From NCBI GenBank assembly GCA_963733135.1, contig CAVTBX010000009.1:62001-126000 (forward strand): a stretch of 64,000 nt of DNA. Reading direction: 5' to 3'. The DNA is from CAVTBX01 sp963733135. GTDB taxonomy: Bacteria; Actinomycetota; Thermoleophilia; Gaiellales; Gaiellaceae. Every line of letters starts with the position of its first letter. The first letter of the stretch is position 1. The translations under genes were made by a program, and so were the position numbers. This document shows, in pieces, positions 44,059 through 52,963 of the stretch. The notes under the pieces were generated by a model that did no database searches, had not been told where the DNA came from, and saw only the letters and a program-made list of their open reading frames with translations.

Positions 44059-46617
44059 ATGCCGAAGACGCTGACGGGGGCCGAGCTTCAGGTCGACGAT
44101 GCGCCGGCCCGTGACGCCGAGCTCTTTCTCGTCGACGGCAACAACCTGGCCTACCGCGCGTACTTCGCGCTGCCGGAGGAGCTCGCCACCTCGGAGGGCT
44201 TTCCGACGAACGCGCTGCTCGGCTTCACGAACATGCTCTTCAAGCTCCTCTCGGACTACCGGCCAAAGGGCGTCGCGGTCGCGTGGGACACGCGCCCGGT
44301 GCACCGCCACGAGCTCGCTCCCGACTACAAGGTCGACCGGAAGCCGATGCCGGACCTGCTGCGGGAGCAGTTCCCGCATTTCCGGCCGATCGTCGAGGCG
44401 TTCGGCTACCGGAACCTCGAGTTCGAGGGGTGGGAGGCCGACGACGTCATCGCCACGCTCGCGAGCCAGGCGGATGAGGCGGGCCTGAAGACCTGCGTGG
44501 TCTCGACCGACCGCGATGCGTTCCAGCTCGTCTCGGAGAACGTGGCTCTGATGATGACACCGCGGGGCGTCCAGGACGTCCACGTCTATACGCCGGAGCG
44601 GGTCGAGGCGCGGTATGGCATCCCGCCCGAGAAGGTGCCCGACTTCATCGGGCTGAAGGGCGACACGAGCGACAACATTCCCGGCGTCCCGGGAATCGGC
44701 GACAAGACCGCCGGCCAGCTCATCGCGCAGTACGGCTCCCTCGAGGAGGTGCTCGAGCACGTCGACGAGCTTTCGCCGGCGCGCGCGAAGAACATCCGGG
44801 AGCACGCCGAGCAGGCACGGAGCTCGAAGCAGCTTGCGACGATGCGTCGCGACCTCGAGCTCGATTGCGATCCGACCCAGCTGGTCTTGGTTCCGCCGGA
44901 CCGGTCGATGCTCAAGGAGATGTTCCGGCGCTACGAGTTCCGGAACCTGCTCGGCCGGGTCGACGTGATCGATGAGGCGCTGCCGGCGCAGCCGCTCGAG
45001 CTCGAGGGCGTCGAGGTGCCGTGGCGGGAGGCCGACCTGCCACGACTCGAAGGGGAGGCCGGGATCGCGGTCGAGGACGGCCGGGTCGCGGTCGCGCGAG
45101 ACGAGGTCGCGGTCGCACCGTGGAGCTCGGAGGCCGGCAGGGCGCTTCGGGACGCGAGGCTCGTCGCGCACGACGCCAAGCGGCTCGGCGTCGAGGTCGT
45201 CGACGACACCCTGCTCATGGCGTACCTGATCGAGCCCGGGCGGGCGACCTACCTTCTCGACGACCTTGCGGCCGAGTACGGGATCGAGCTCGTGCCCGAG
45301 CCTGCGACCGACGAGGAGACCGCCGCGCTCGTACGTCACGCCGCGGCCGCGCTCCGACTCGGCGGCCTGCTGCGCGAGCGGATCGCCGAGCGCGGCCTCG
45401 ACCCGCTCTACCGCACGGTCGAGCTTCCGCTCACGGCCGTGCTGCGCTCGATGGAGGACGCGGGCGTCAAAGTGGACACGTACCGGATGGGTGAGATCAC
45501 CGCGCGGCTCGCGGACCGGGTCGAGGAGCTCGAGGCGCGCGCCCACGAGCTTGCGGGGGAGGAGTTCCTGCTCGGCTCGACGCAGCAGGTGGCTCGCGTT
45601 CTCTTCGAGGAGCTCGGCCTCACGGCAGGGCGGAAGGGGAAGACCGGGTACTCGACCGACGCGCGCGTGCTACGGGCGATTCGCGGCGATCACGAGATCG
45701 TGCCGGTGATCGAGGAGTGGCGGGAGTACTCCAAGCTCCTGAACACGTATCTCGAGCCGCTCCCGACACTGATCGGAGAGGACGGCCGGTTGCATACGAC
45801 GATCAACCAGGCTGTCGCGTCGACGGGCCGGCTGTCGACGACGAACCCGAACCTCCAGGCCATTCCGATCCGGACCGAGCTCGGCCGCGAGATCCGGAGC
45901 GCGTTCGTCGCAGAGCCTGGGTGTCGCCTGGTGTCGGCGGACTACTCGCAGGTCGAGCTTCGGATTCTCGCGCACGTCTCGGGCGAGCCGAAGCTCCGGG
46001 ACGCGTTTGCGCGCGGTGAGGACATCCACGCCGCGACGGCGGCCGAGGTACTCGGCAAGGAGCCCGCCGAGCTGACGAAAGACGAGCGCTCGATCGCGAA
46101 GATGGTGAACTTCGGGATCATCTACGGCATCTCCGCCTTCGGCCTGTCGGAGAACCTGGAGATTCCGCGCGAGCAGGCCCAGGATTACATCGACACCTAT
46201 CTCGCGCGCTTCCCGCTCGTTCAGGACTTCATTCAGCGGACGATCGAGCAAGCCGAGCGGGACGGGTATTCGCAGTCGCTCCTCGGGCGCCGGCGGCCTG
46301 CCCCGGAGCTCAAGGCGCGAAATCGTCAGACGCGCGGCTTCGGCGAGCGGCTGGCGGTGAACTTCGTCATGCAGGGAACCGCCGCGGACATCATCAAGCA
46401 GGCCATGGTCGCGATCCATGCTCGGCTCCGGGACGAGGGCCGAAGCGCCCGGCTCGTCCTCCAGGTGCACGACGAGCTGCTCGTCGAGGCGCCGGACGCG
46501 GAGGTGTCGGCCGTGCGCGGGATTCTGCGCGAGGAGATGTGCGCCGCCTACCCGCTCGACCCACCGCTCGCGGTGGACGTCGGCGTGGGTGAGGACTGGA
46601 ACGAAGCCAAGTCCTGA
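44059..46617 (+). CDS. polA: DNA polymerase I
   Basis: 852 residues from ATG 44059. The 5'-3' exonuclease domain begins LFLVDGNNLAYRAYFAL and includes GWEADDVIATLA and KGDTSDNIPGVPGIG. The central 3'-5' exonuclease-like domain (about residues 315-460) lacks the DxE and DxxxD metal-binding motifs (e.g. AGIAVEDGRVAVARDEVAV), so proofreading is probably absent. The polymerase domain is complete: LVSADYSQVELRILAH, MVNFGIIYGISAFGL, and the final VHDELLVEAPD. It fills repair gaps and removes RNA primers. It follows the spermidine-synthase-like gene divergently; downstream lies intergenic motif copy B. Confidence 0.97.
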   Translation: MPKTLTGAELQVDDAPARDAELFLVDGNNLAYRAYFALPEELATSEGFPTNALLGFTNMLFKLLSDYRPKGVAVAWDTRPVHRHELAPDYKVDRKPMPDLLREQFPHFRPIVEAFGYRNLEFEGWEADDVIATLASQADEAGLKTCVVSTDRDAFQLVSENVALMMTPRGVQDVHVYTPERVEARYGIPPEKVPDFIGLKGDTSDNIPGVPGIGDKTAGQLIAQYGSLEEVLEHVDELSPARAKNIREHAEQARSSKQLATMRRDLELDCDPTQLVLVPPDRSMLKEMFRRYEFRNLLGRVDVIDEALPAQPLELEGVEVPWREADLPRLEGEAGIAVEDGRVAVARDEVAVAPWSSEAGRALRDARLVAHDAKRLGVEVVDDTLLMAYLIEPGRATYLLDDLAAEYGIELVPEPATDEETAALVRHAAAALRLGGLLRERIAERGLDPLYRTVELPLTAVLRSMEDAGVKVDTYRMGEITARLADRVEELEARAHELAGEEFLLGSTQQVARVLFEELGLTAGRKGKTGYSTDARVLRAIRGDHEIVPVIEEWREYSKLLNTYLEPLPTLIGEDGRLHTTINQAVASTGRLSTTNPNLQAIPIRTELGREIRSAFVAEPGCRLVSADYSQVELRILAHVSGEPKLRDAFARGEDIHAATAAEVLGKEPAELTKDERSIAKMVNFGIIYGISAFGLSENLEIPREQAQDYIDTYLARFPLVQDFIQRTIEQAERDGYSQSLLGRRRPAPELKARNRQTRGFGERLAVNFVMQGTAADIIKQAMVAIHARLRDEGRSARLVLQVHDELLVEAPDAEVSAVRGILREEMCAAYPLDPPLAVDVGVGEDWNEAKS

Positions 46618-46665
46618 CTGACGTCGGCGCCGGCGGGTTGGAGCCGGCGGGCGCGTCGGCACGCA

Positions 46666-46720
46666 TTCGTCACACGCCCGTGACCCACCTGCGCGCGTTT
46701 CTGCGTTACGCTCGGGCGTG
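46666..46720 (+). repeat. intergenic motif copy B (TTCGTCACAC ... CGCGCGTTTC ... TTACGCTCGG)
   Basis: Located between convergent polA and the MFS gene. The sequence CACGCATTCGTCACAC is nearly identical to that at 57930-57946. The CGCGCGTTTC and TACGCTCG blocks match copies A and C. After it comes a 16-codon ORF starting GTG (46718). A -10-like TACGCT suggests a small transcript, but this is speculative. Confidence 0.35.
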
Positions 46721-46801
46721 AGCAGGGGGAGGGTCGGGACCCGTAATCAGACGCGTGAAATCAGTTAGGCGCCACAGGGCTCCAGCCGGGAGGTTCCCGC
46801 G

Positions 46802-48700
46802 CTACGAGCTCGCGGGAGCGTACGTTCCGCGCCCGGTGCGGACGATGCGGCCCTCGGCAATTGCCTCCGCGAGCGCGCCGTTGAAACGCCCCGGACCCCA
46901 GTGTCGAGCACCGACGACCCTGGCGAGCGTTCGCCGGTCAGTCGGCCCACTGGTCTCGACCGCGCCCGCGATCACGTCGACCTCATGGTCAAGCGTCGTC
47001 TCCGAGCTTTCGCGGCTGCGGAGCGACGTGCCGAGCATTCCCGGCGAGTAGAAACTGCCGGCGCCGCTCGGTCCCAGGCGGTAGCGCCGCCGGCCCGCCG
47101 CGCTCTGCGTGCGGCGCTCTGCGCGTTCGCGGTGCCGTCGCTCCCAGTCAGATTCCTGACGTGCCGGGGCGCCGTCGTCTGCGTCGTCCGGCTTTCGCTC
47201 TCCCCGCTCGCTGCGGCGTTGCTCCGCGTCCTCGCCGGTGGCCTCCAGATCGCCCTCCTCCGCCTCGGCGGCCGTCAGCGGCTGCGCGATGTCCTCGAGC
47301 GGCTTCTGCTCGGCTTGAACCGCGAGGAATGCGGCGACGATCCCACCGAAGGCCATGACCGCCGAGCCGATCAGGAAGGCGATCGTGACCTGGCCGGGGT
47401 CGCCCGACTCGATCATCTGTCCGAAGAGCAGCGGTCCCGTGATGCCACCCACCGCGGTGCCGATAGCGAAGAAGAACGCGATGGCGAGCGCCCGCGTTTC
47501 CATCGGGAAGATCTCGCTCGCGGTCAGGTACGCGGAGCTCGCTCCGGCGGACGCCAGGAAGAAGGTGGCGCACACGAATGCCATGAACGTCCACTCGGTG
47601 AGACTGCCCTGGTTGAAGAGGATCGCCATGACGACGCCGATCACAGCTGAGCCGAGGTACGTCGAGGTGATCATCACGCGGCGACCGACGGTGTCGAACA
47701 GGCGGCCGAGCAGGAGCGGCCCCAGGAAGTTCCCGGCCGCGAAGAGGATGAAGAAGACCGGGATCGTCCCGGCGGCGACTTTGAAGAAGTCTCCGAGGAT
47801 TCCACCCAGATTGAAGGTGAACGCGTTGTAGATGAACGCCTGCCCGACGAAGAGAGAGAACGCGAGAACGGTGCGGCGGGGGTAGAGCTTCCAGGCTGTT
47901 GCGCCGATCGTTCGGAACGGGATCCGCTCGCGCTGGCGCACCTCGATCGACTCCTGGGGCTCGGGGAGCTTCTCGCCCGTCTCCGACTCCACGTCGCGCT
48001 CGATGCGCCTGACGATCTCCTCGGCCTCTTCCTCGCGACCGTGGATGAAGAGCCAGCGTGGGCTTTCCGGGACTGTCCGCCGGACGATGAGGATGGCAAG
48101 GCCGAGCACTGCGCCGAGTGCGAAGGCGACGCGCCAGCCGACGTCCTTCGCGAGGAACGATTCGTTCAGGAGCACGATCGCGGCTGCGGCGCCGGCCGCG
48201 GCCCCGAGCCAGTAGGAGCCGTTGATGATCAGGTCGACGCGGCCGCGCACCCGCGCCGGGATCAGCTCGTCGATCGCGGAGTTGATGGCCGCGTACTCGC
48301 CGCCGATGCCGGCACCGGTGAAGAACCGGGCGAGGTAGAAGTACCAAGGGGCGAACGCGAACGCGGTGGCGACGGTGGCCGCGATGTAGACGGCGAGGGT
48401 GATCAGGAAGAGCTTCTTCCGGCCGAACCGGTCTGTGAGCTGCCCGAAGAAGAGTGCGCCCGTGCACGCGCCCGCTACGTAGATCGCCGCGGCGATACCG
48501 ATCTCGCCCGTGGTGAGCTCGATGCCGCTCCCCTTCTCGGTGAGCCGCGCGGCGAGCGCTCCGACGATTGTGACCTCGAGGCCGTCCAGGATCCAGACGG
48601 TCCCCAGCCCAACCACGATCAGCCAGTGGAACCTCGACCAGGGCAGCCGATCGAGTCGAGCAGGGATCTTGGTCTCGATCGTGGCGGTCGTCGCGCTCAT
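46802..48700 (-). CDS. MFS transporter with a long cytoplasmic C-terminal extension
   Basis: 632 residues. The first 460 or so are a 12-helix major facilitator of the sugar/aromatic-acid porter type, with the loop motif GQLTDRFGRKKLF after helix 2 and RFFTGAGIGGEYAA after helix 4. The last 160 residues are hydrophilic and rich in Arg and Glu. They end in GPTDRRTLARVVGARHWGPGRFNGALAEAIAEGRIVRTGRGTYA, a helix-helix-strand pattern like a winged helix. Substrate unknown. It starts ATG 48700, divergent from a small CxxxC-type protein. Regulation by its own tail is a guess. Confidence 0.87.
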   Translation of the reverse strand: MSATTATIETKIPARLDRLPWSRFHWLIVVGLGTVWILDGLEVTIVGALAARLTEKGSGIELTTGEIGIAAAIYVAGACTGALFFGQLTDRFGRKKLFLITLAVYIAATVATAFAFAPWYFYLARFFTGAGIGGEYAAINSAIDELIPARVRGRVDLIINGSYWLGAAAGAAAAIVLLNESFLAKDVGWRVAFALGAVLGLAILIVRRTVPESPRWLFIHGREEEAEEIVRRIERDVESETGEKLPEPQESIEVRQRERIPFRTIGATAWKLYPRRTVLAFSLFVGQAFIYNAFTFNLGGILGDFFKVAAGTIPVFFILFAAGNFLGPLLLGRLFDTVGRRVMITSTYLGSAVIGVVMAILFNQGSLTEWTFMAFVCATFFLASAGASSAYLTASEIFPMETRALAIAFFFAIGTAVGGITGPLLFGQMIESGDPGQVTIAFLIGSAVMAFGGIVAAFLAVQAEQKPLEDIAQPLTAAEAEEGDLEATGEDAEQRRSERGERKPDDADDGAPARQESDWERRHRERAERRTQSAAGRRRYRLGPSGAGSFYSPGMLGTSLRSRESSETTLDHEVDVIAGAVETSGPTDRRTLARVVGARHWGPGRFNGALAEAIAEGRIVRTGRGTYAPASS

Positions 48701-48722
48701 CGCCGGCGAGGTACCCGCTTCG

Positions 48723-48732
48723 GGAACGTTCC
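48723..48732. promoter_or_regulatory. palindrome GGAACGTTCC between divergent genes
   Basis: A perfect 10-bp palindrome within the 74-bp gap between the MFS transporter start and the small protein. It could be an operator for either gene. It is not a LexA site, because the GAAC and GTTC halves have no spacer. Confidence 0.25.
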
Positions 48733-48774
48733 GAAACCCAAATTGTGGAATCAGGACGCTGGTACGGTGGCCGC

Positions 48775-49011
48775 GTGCTCGGCTGCCGGATCTTCGGTCA
48801 CCGGTACCGCTTCAGCGCCCGCGGGTCGGTGATGCTCTGGGAGTGCGCGCGAGGGTGCGGCGCCGGCGGCTCGAAGGAGTACGGCAGCTCCGCCGACGCC
48901 TCTCGATACGCGGCTGCCTTCGACCGCGAGGATTCGGCCGACCTCGGCAGGCGCGCGCCCTTCCTGGGGATGTTTCCGCTCCGCATCTGGCGCGCGCTTC
49001 GAAGGCGCTAG
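48775..49011 (+). CDS. small conserved protein with possible zinc-binding Cys/His residues
   Basis: 78 residues from GTG 48775 (an earlier GTG at 48745 is possible). It reads CRIFGHRYRFSARGSVMLWECARGCG, then YAAAFDREDSADLGRRAPFLGMFPLRIWR. The Cys/His placement (C3, H8, C24, C28) might bind a metal. The RYAAAFDREDxxDLGRRAP stretch occurs in short actinobacterial proteins of unknown function. Its TAG stop is the left CTAG of the element at 49008-49105. No Shine-Dalgarno is evident. Confidence 0.6.
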   Translation: MLGCRIFGHRYRFSARGSVMLWECARGCGAGGSKEYGSSADASRYAAAFDREDSADLGRRAPFLGMFPLRIWRALRRR

Positions 49012-49105
49012 AGGCTCCATGTGAAAGCGGCGGAGCCGCGGCTGGCGCCTCAGACACGGCGTCAGGCCGTCCCCCACGGGACGCCAATTCACACGGAGCC
49101 TCTAG
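49008..49105. mobile_element. inverted-repeat element, family 2, copy 2 (CTAG-bounded, between two stop codons)
   Basis: Ends CTAGAGGCTCCATGTGAA and its complement (one mismatch). The internal GCGGAGCCGCGGCTGGCGCC and TCAGACACGGCGTCAGG match the element at 24693-24863, read on the other strand. The left CTAG holds the stop of the rightward small protein, the right CTAG that of the leftward gene at 49102. Removing the element and one CTAG would leave the two convergent genes sharing a single CTAG. Confidence 0.7.
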
Positions 49106-50133
49106 CCGTCCGGCGTCTTCCAGGCCAAGGCGGACGCCTCGAGCTCGAGCTCGACGGCAGGCGCCTCGCCGATGACCGTGTGCACCACCACGCGGTCACG
49201 CGCGGCGACAGCGAGCTGGTCGCCGCCGGGGAACCATGCGGCGGCACGGCCGGGGATGGTGAGCGGGGCGCGGCTGCCTCGGCACGGTTGGAGGTCGACC
49301 ACGAAGACGGTCGGCGTCGGCGGGAATACCGACGAGAGGAGCGCAGCCTGGCAGAGCGTCGGGGCGAATCGAACCTCGAGCCCTCTTTGCGCGGGCGGGA
49401 GCCTGACGTCGCCCAACAACACCGGATCGCCCGTGTCGGCGTCGCCGAACACTTGCAGCCGACGGGCGGTTGCGACTCCGGCGGAGCCCTCGACGGAGAA
49501 CGAAACCTCTCGAACCCTGCCTGGCGCGTGCAGGGTGGTCCGATTGCCGATCACAACCCGGCGACCGCGCACGTACACCGGCTCGTTCCGGTGCGTGTAC
49601 GCGACAGGACAGCCCGAGAGCCGGCGCGGCTCCGTCGCGAGCTCGAGATCGAGCTCGAGTCCTCGGCCGGCCGGCTCGCACCAGGCTACGAGTGAGCCGT
49701 CGAGGCTCCAGGCAACAGACTGGATGCGGGCGCGAAAGCTCGCGAGTGGGGGTTCCGGCTGCTCCACGTCGACCACGCGATAGATGGTCACGCCCCGGAA
49801 GCGGGACGGGAGGCTCACGGCGGTGCGAGTCGACTCGAGCGGCGCAACGATCGCGCAGCTTGTCCTGAGCGACATGATTCGTTCTCGGGTGCCGTCCGTG
49901 AGGTCGAGCTCGCCGAGCGAGCAGGCCGAGTCCGTAAAGAGGAGCCTCCCGTCGAGCTTGCCTTCGCCAAAGCTCTCGAGCGTGGTGACCGGATCCGGCT
50001 CGGCGACCTCGGTGGAAGCGGCCTCCGTCGTCGCCGGAGCGGCCGAATCCGTGTCGCCGCGAAGTGCGTCGGCGGCCGCAAACCCGCCTACGAGCAGGAC
50101 TGCGGCGACGATGAGAATGTCCCGGGCGCGCAT
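49102..50133 (-). CDS. membrane-anchored beta-propeller-like protein, function unknown
   Basis: 343 residues. An N-terminal hydrophobic segment (ILIVAAVLLVGGFAAADAL, about residues 6-24) is followed by a Thr/Ala/Glu-rich spacer and then repeating beta-strand segments such as VAWSLDGSLVAW (about 142), VFVVDLQP and AAWFPGGDQLAVAARDRV. These are like WD40/TolB-type blades with the S-x-D-G turn. Probably exported and anchored, or lipoprotein-like without a lipobox. It ends in the CTAG of the adjacent element and starts 30 bp from divergent rpsA. Confidence 0.7.
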   Translation of the reverse strand: MRARDILIVAAVLLVGGFAAADALRGDTDSAAPATTEAASTEVAEPDPVTTLESFGEGKLDGRLLFTDSACSLGELDLTDGTRERIMSLRTSCAIVAPLESTRTAVSLPSRFRGVTIYRVVDVEQPEPPLASFRARIQSVAWSLDGSLVAWCEPAGRGLELDLELATEPRRLSGCPVAYTHRNEPVYVRGRRVVIGNRTTLHAPGRVREVSFSVEGSAGVATARRLQVFGDADTGDPVLLGDVRLPPAQRGLEVRFAPTLCQAALLSSVFPPTPTVFVVDLQPCRGSRAPLTIPGRAAAWFPGGDQLAVAARDRVVVHTVIGEAPAVELELEASALAWKTPDG

Positions 50134-50162
50134 GACTCCACGGCTATACTGACGCCCCGCGA

Positions 50163-51599
50163 ATGGCAGAGCAGACGACGGAAGCAGACCCGAAACTCGA
50201 AGACGGCGTCTGGACGACGGGTCCGGACGGCGAGCTGATCCCCGATTACGACGCGACCTTTCCCACCATCGAGGAGGGCAAGGTCGTCCGCGGCACGGTC
50301 GTCCGGGTCGACAAGGACGAAGTGCTCATCGACATCGGCTACAAGTCCGAGGGCGTCATTCCCGTCTCCGAGCTCTCGATCCGCCGCTCGGTCGACCCGT
50401 CCTCCGAGGTTGCGCTCGGCGATGAGGTCGACGCGCTCGTCCTGACAAAGGAGGACACCGAAGGCCGGCTGATCCTCTCCAAGAAGCGCGCTCGCTTCGA
50501 GATGGCGTGGAAGCGGATCGAGGAAGCCGCCGAGAGCGGCGAGCCCGTCGATGGAACCGTGATCGAGGTCGTCAAGGGCGGGCTCATCCTAGACCTCGGC
50601 GTGCGCGGATTCCTGCCCGCCTCGCTCGTGGACATCCGGCGTGTGCAAGACCTCGACGACTATCTCGGGAAGCCGCTTCGCAGCAAGGTCATCGAGCTGA
50701 ACCGCAGCCGGAACAACGTCGTCCTGTCGCGCCGCGCGGTGCTCGAGGAAGAGCGTAAGGAGATGCGCCAGGAGATCCTCGATCGCCTCTCGCCCGGCGA
50801 TGTAGTCGAGGGCACGATCTCGAACATCGTCGACTTCGGGGCCTTCGTCGACCTGGACGGCATCGACGGGCTCATCCACATCTCCGAGCTCTCCTGGAGT
50901 CATGTGAACCACCCGTCAGAGCTCCTCGAGATCGGCCAAGAGGTGAGCGTCAAGGTGCTCGACATCGACCGGGAGCGCCAGCGCATCTCGCTCGGCCTCA
51001 AGCAGACCCAGAGCGATCCCTGGCAGCAGGTCGTCGACACGCACGGTGAAGGCGACCTCATCGAAGGGCGGGTCACGAAGGTCGTCACCTTCGGCGCCTT
51101 CGTCGAGATCCTCCCTGGAGTTGAAGGTCTCGTCCATATCTCGGAGCTGGCGCAACACCACGTCGAGAGCCCGCGTGAGGTCGTCGGGCAGGGAGACGTC
51201 GTGCGCGCGAAGATCATCGAGATGGACGCCGAGCGGCGACGGCTGTCGCTGTCGTTGAAACGCGTCGAGGAGGGGGAGGACGTTCGCTCGGGTCTGGCGG
51301 CGACGTCTCTCGGCCTCTCAGAAGAGGTCTTTTCGACGGACGATGGGTCCCCCGACGCTGAGGCTGAGCTCCCAGAGATCCAAGAGGACGACGAGCCGGA
51401 AGCCGTCGAGGAAGACCCGGCGCCGGGCGAGGACGACACCGCCGAAGAGCCCGAGCCCGCCGCCGCTGTAGAGCCCGAGGCCGTCGTGGAGCCCGAAGCT
51501 GCTGAGTCCGAGCCCGAAGCCGACGAGTCCGAGGCCGTCGTGGAACCGGGCGACCCCGAAGCCCCTGAGCCCGAGCCCGAGGCCGCGGACGAGCGCTAG
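50163..51599 (+). CDS. rpsA: 30S ribosomal protein S1
   Basis: 478 residues with four S1/OB-fold repeats, beginning about residues 38 (VVRGTVVRVDKDEVLIDIGYKSEGVIP), 123, 208 (VVEGTISNIVDFGAFVDLDGIDGLIHISEL) and 294 (LIEGRVTKVVTFGAFVEILPGVEGLVHISEL). The last 90 residues are an acidic tail built of EPEA/EPEPEA-like units. S1 binds mRNA and helps initiation on leadered messages; four-domain forms are usual in actinobacteria. It starts ATG 50163, divergent from the propeller-like gene. coaE follows. Confidence 0.95.
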   Translation: MAEQTTEADPKLEDGVWTTGPDGELIPDYDATFPTIEEGKVVRGTVVRVDKDEVLIDIGYKSEGVIPVSELSIRRSVDPSSEVALGDEVDALVLTKEDTEGRLILSKKRARFEMAWKRIEEAAESGEPVDGTVIEVVKGGLILDLGVRGFLPASLVDIRRVQDLDDYLGKPLRSKVIELNRSRNNVVLSRRAVLEEERKEMRQEILDRLSPGDVVEGTISNIVDFGAFVDLDGIDGLIHISELSWSHVNHPSELLEIGQEVSVKVLDIDRERQRISLGLKQTQSDPWQQVVDTHGEGDLIEGRVTKVVTFGAFVEILPGVEGLVHISELAQHHVESPREVVGQGDVVRAKIIEMDAERRRLSLSLKRVEEGEDVRSGLAATSLGLSEEVFSTDDGSPDAEAELPEIQEDDEPEAVEEDPAPGEDDTAEEPEPAAAVEPEAVVEPEAAESEPEADESEAVVEPGDPEAPEPEPEAADER

Positions 51600-51692
51600 G
51601 AGGGTTTGTCTTCGTTGCCTGGGCGCACGCTTCCGCGTCCAGTTACCGCTTAAGGGTGCAGGGAGTGTTCGTACCCTGGATGCTGGACGCGG

Positions 51693-52364
51693 ATGCGTAC
51701 GACTGAGGCCGCAGCCTCGGGGCGAGCAGCGCGACCGGGCGGCATAACGAGTATTTCGCCGAACCCTCCTGGTCGTGGGCGACGGCCGGTGGCCGTTGCC
51801 GTTACAGGAGGAATCGGGGCCGGCAAGAGCGCCATGCTCCAGGCCTTCGAACGTCACGGGGCTGCCGTCGTCTCGAGCGACGAGATCGTGCACACCCTCC
51901 TCCGGGAGGACCCGGACGTTAAGCAGGCGGTCGTCGAGCAGCTGGGGGAGGGCGTGCTCAAGCGAAGCGGGAGGATCGATCGGGAGGCCGTCGCACGCAT
52001 GGTCTTCGCCGACCGCGCCAAGCTCGACTGGCTCGAGCGGCTCTTGCATCCGCTCGTGGTCGCGTCGTATCTTCGGTGGCGCGAGCGACTCGCCCAGCTC
52101 CCCGACCCGCCGGCCGTCTGCGTGACCGAGGTGCCGCTCCTCTATGAGGTGGGCGGCGAGACGCGCTTCGACAAGGTCGTCGCCGTTACGGCCGCGCCGG
52201 GCGTCCGCATCGCACGGAGCATCCACGTAACACCTGGGCGGGAGGAGCGCCTAATCCCAGACGCCGAGAAACTCCGCCGTGCCGACTTCGCATTCGTCAA
52301 CGACGGTACGCTCGACGAGCTCGATGCCTTCGTGTCCGGCGTGATGGAGAAGCTCTCCAAATGA
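51693..52364 (+). CDS. coaE: dephospho-CoA kinase
   Basis: P-loop kinase: VAVTGGIGAGKSAMLQAFERHGA (Walker A GGIGAGKS), then SSDEIVHTLL, HPLVVASY and VCVTEVPLLYEVGGETRFDKVVAV. CoaE adds the 3'-phosphate to dephospho-CoA, the last step of CoA biosynthesis. The frame is open from ATG 51693, but the first 32 residues are not conserved and GTG 51789 (just before the P-loop) is a likely true start. The stop overlaps the next gene's ATG. Proximity to rpsA and uvrB is common in actinobacteria. Confidence 0.93.
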   Translation: MRTTEAAASGRAARPGGITSISPNPPGRGRRPVAVAVTGGIGAGKSAMLQAFERHGAAVVSSDEIVHTLLREDPDVKQAVVEQLGEGVLKRSGRIDREAVARMVFADRAKLDWLERLLHPLVVASYLRWRERLAQLPDPPAVCVTEVPLLYEVGGETRFDKVVAVTAAPGVRIARSIHVTPGREERLIPDAEKLRRADFAFVNDGTLDELDAFVSGVMEKLSK

Positions 52365-52912
52365 CACGCTTCCTTGTGCTCCTCGCCGCCCTCGCCGGTC
52401 TCGTGGGCGTGGTCATCTACGTCGAGAGCTCGAAGCCCGACTGGTACGCACGTATGCGCTATCCACTCGCCTACGAGGAGATCATCCGCGGCCACGCCCG
52501 AAACTATGAACTCGACCCCGCACTGATCGCGGCCGTGATCTACCGAGAGTCGAAGTTCGAGCCCGACGCCCGTTCGTCGTCCGGTGCGGTGGGCCTCATG
52601 CAGCTCCTCCCCGACACCGCTCGCGGCATTGCGATCAACACGGGCGGCTCGCAGTTCGTCGTCTCCGACCTCGAAGACCCGGAGATCAACGTTCGCTACG
52701 GCTCGTTCTATCTCCGCCGACTGATCCGGAAGTACGGCGAGCTACCGCTCGCGCTCGCCGCGTACAACGCGGGGCAGACGAACGTCGACGAGTGGAGGGC
52801 CGATGGGAGAGGCATCGCGTTCCCGGAGACACGCGAGTACGTCGACGCGGTGCTGGAGTCCCAGGAGGTGTACGCCAGCGCCTATGCGGACGAGCTCGGT
52901 CTGGGCTCCTGA
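52361..52912 (+). CDS. lytic transglycosylase (SLT domain)
   Basis: 183 residues. An N-terminal membrane anchor (FLVLLAALAGLVGVVIYV, about residues 4-21) is followed by a soluble lytic transglycosylase domain with AVIYRESKFEPDARS (catalytic Glu near 63), SGAVGLMQLLPDTA and LALAAYNAGQTNV. It cleaves peptidoglycan glycan strands, making anhydromuramyl ends, outside the cytoplasmic membrane. It overlaps coaE by 4 bp. Convergent with the sulfatase gene. Confidence 0.93.
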   Translation: MTRFLVLLAALAGLVGVVIYVESSKPDWYARMRYPLAYEEIIRGHARNYELDPALIAAVIYRESKFEPDARSSSGAVGLMQLLPDTARGIAINTGGSQFVVSDLEDPEINVRYGSFYLRRLIRKYGELPLALAAYNAGQTNVDEWRADGRGIAFPETREYVDAVLESQEVYASAYADELGLGS

Positions 52913-52963
52913 CCTAGATCGTGTGATTGGGCCAGGCAACGAAGGCCGCTTCACCAATCCCTC

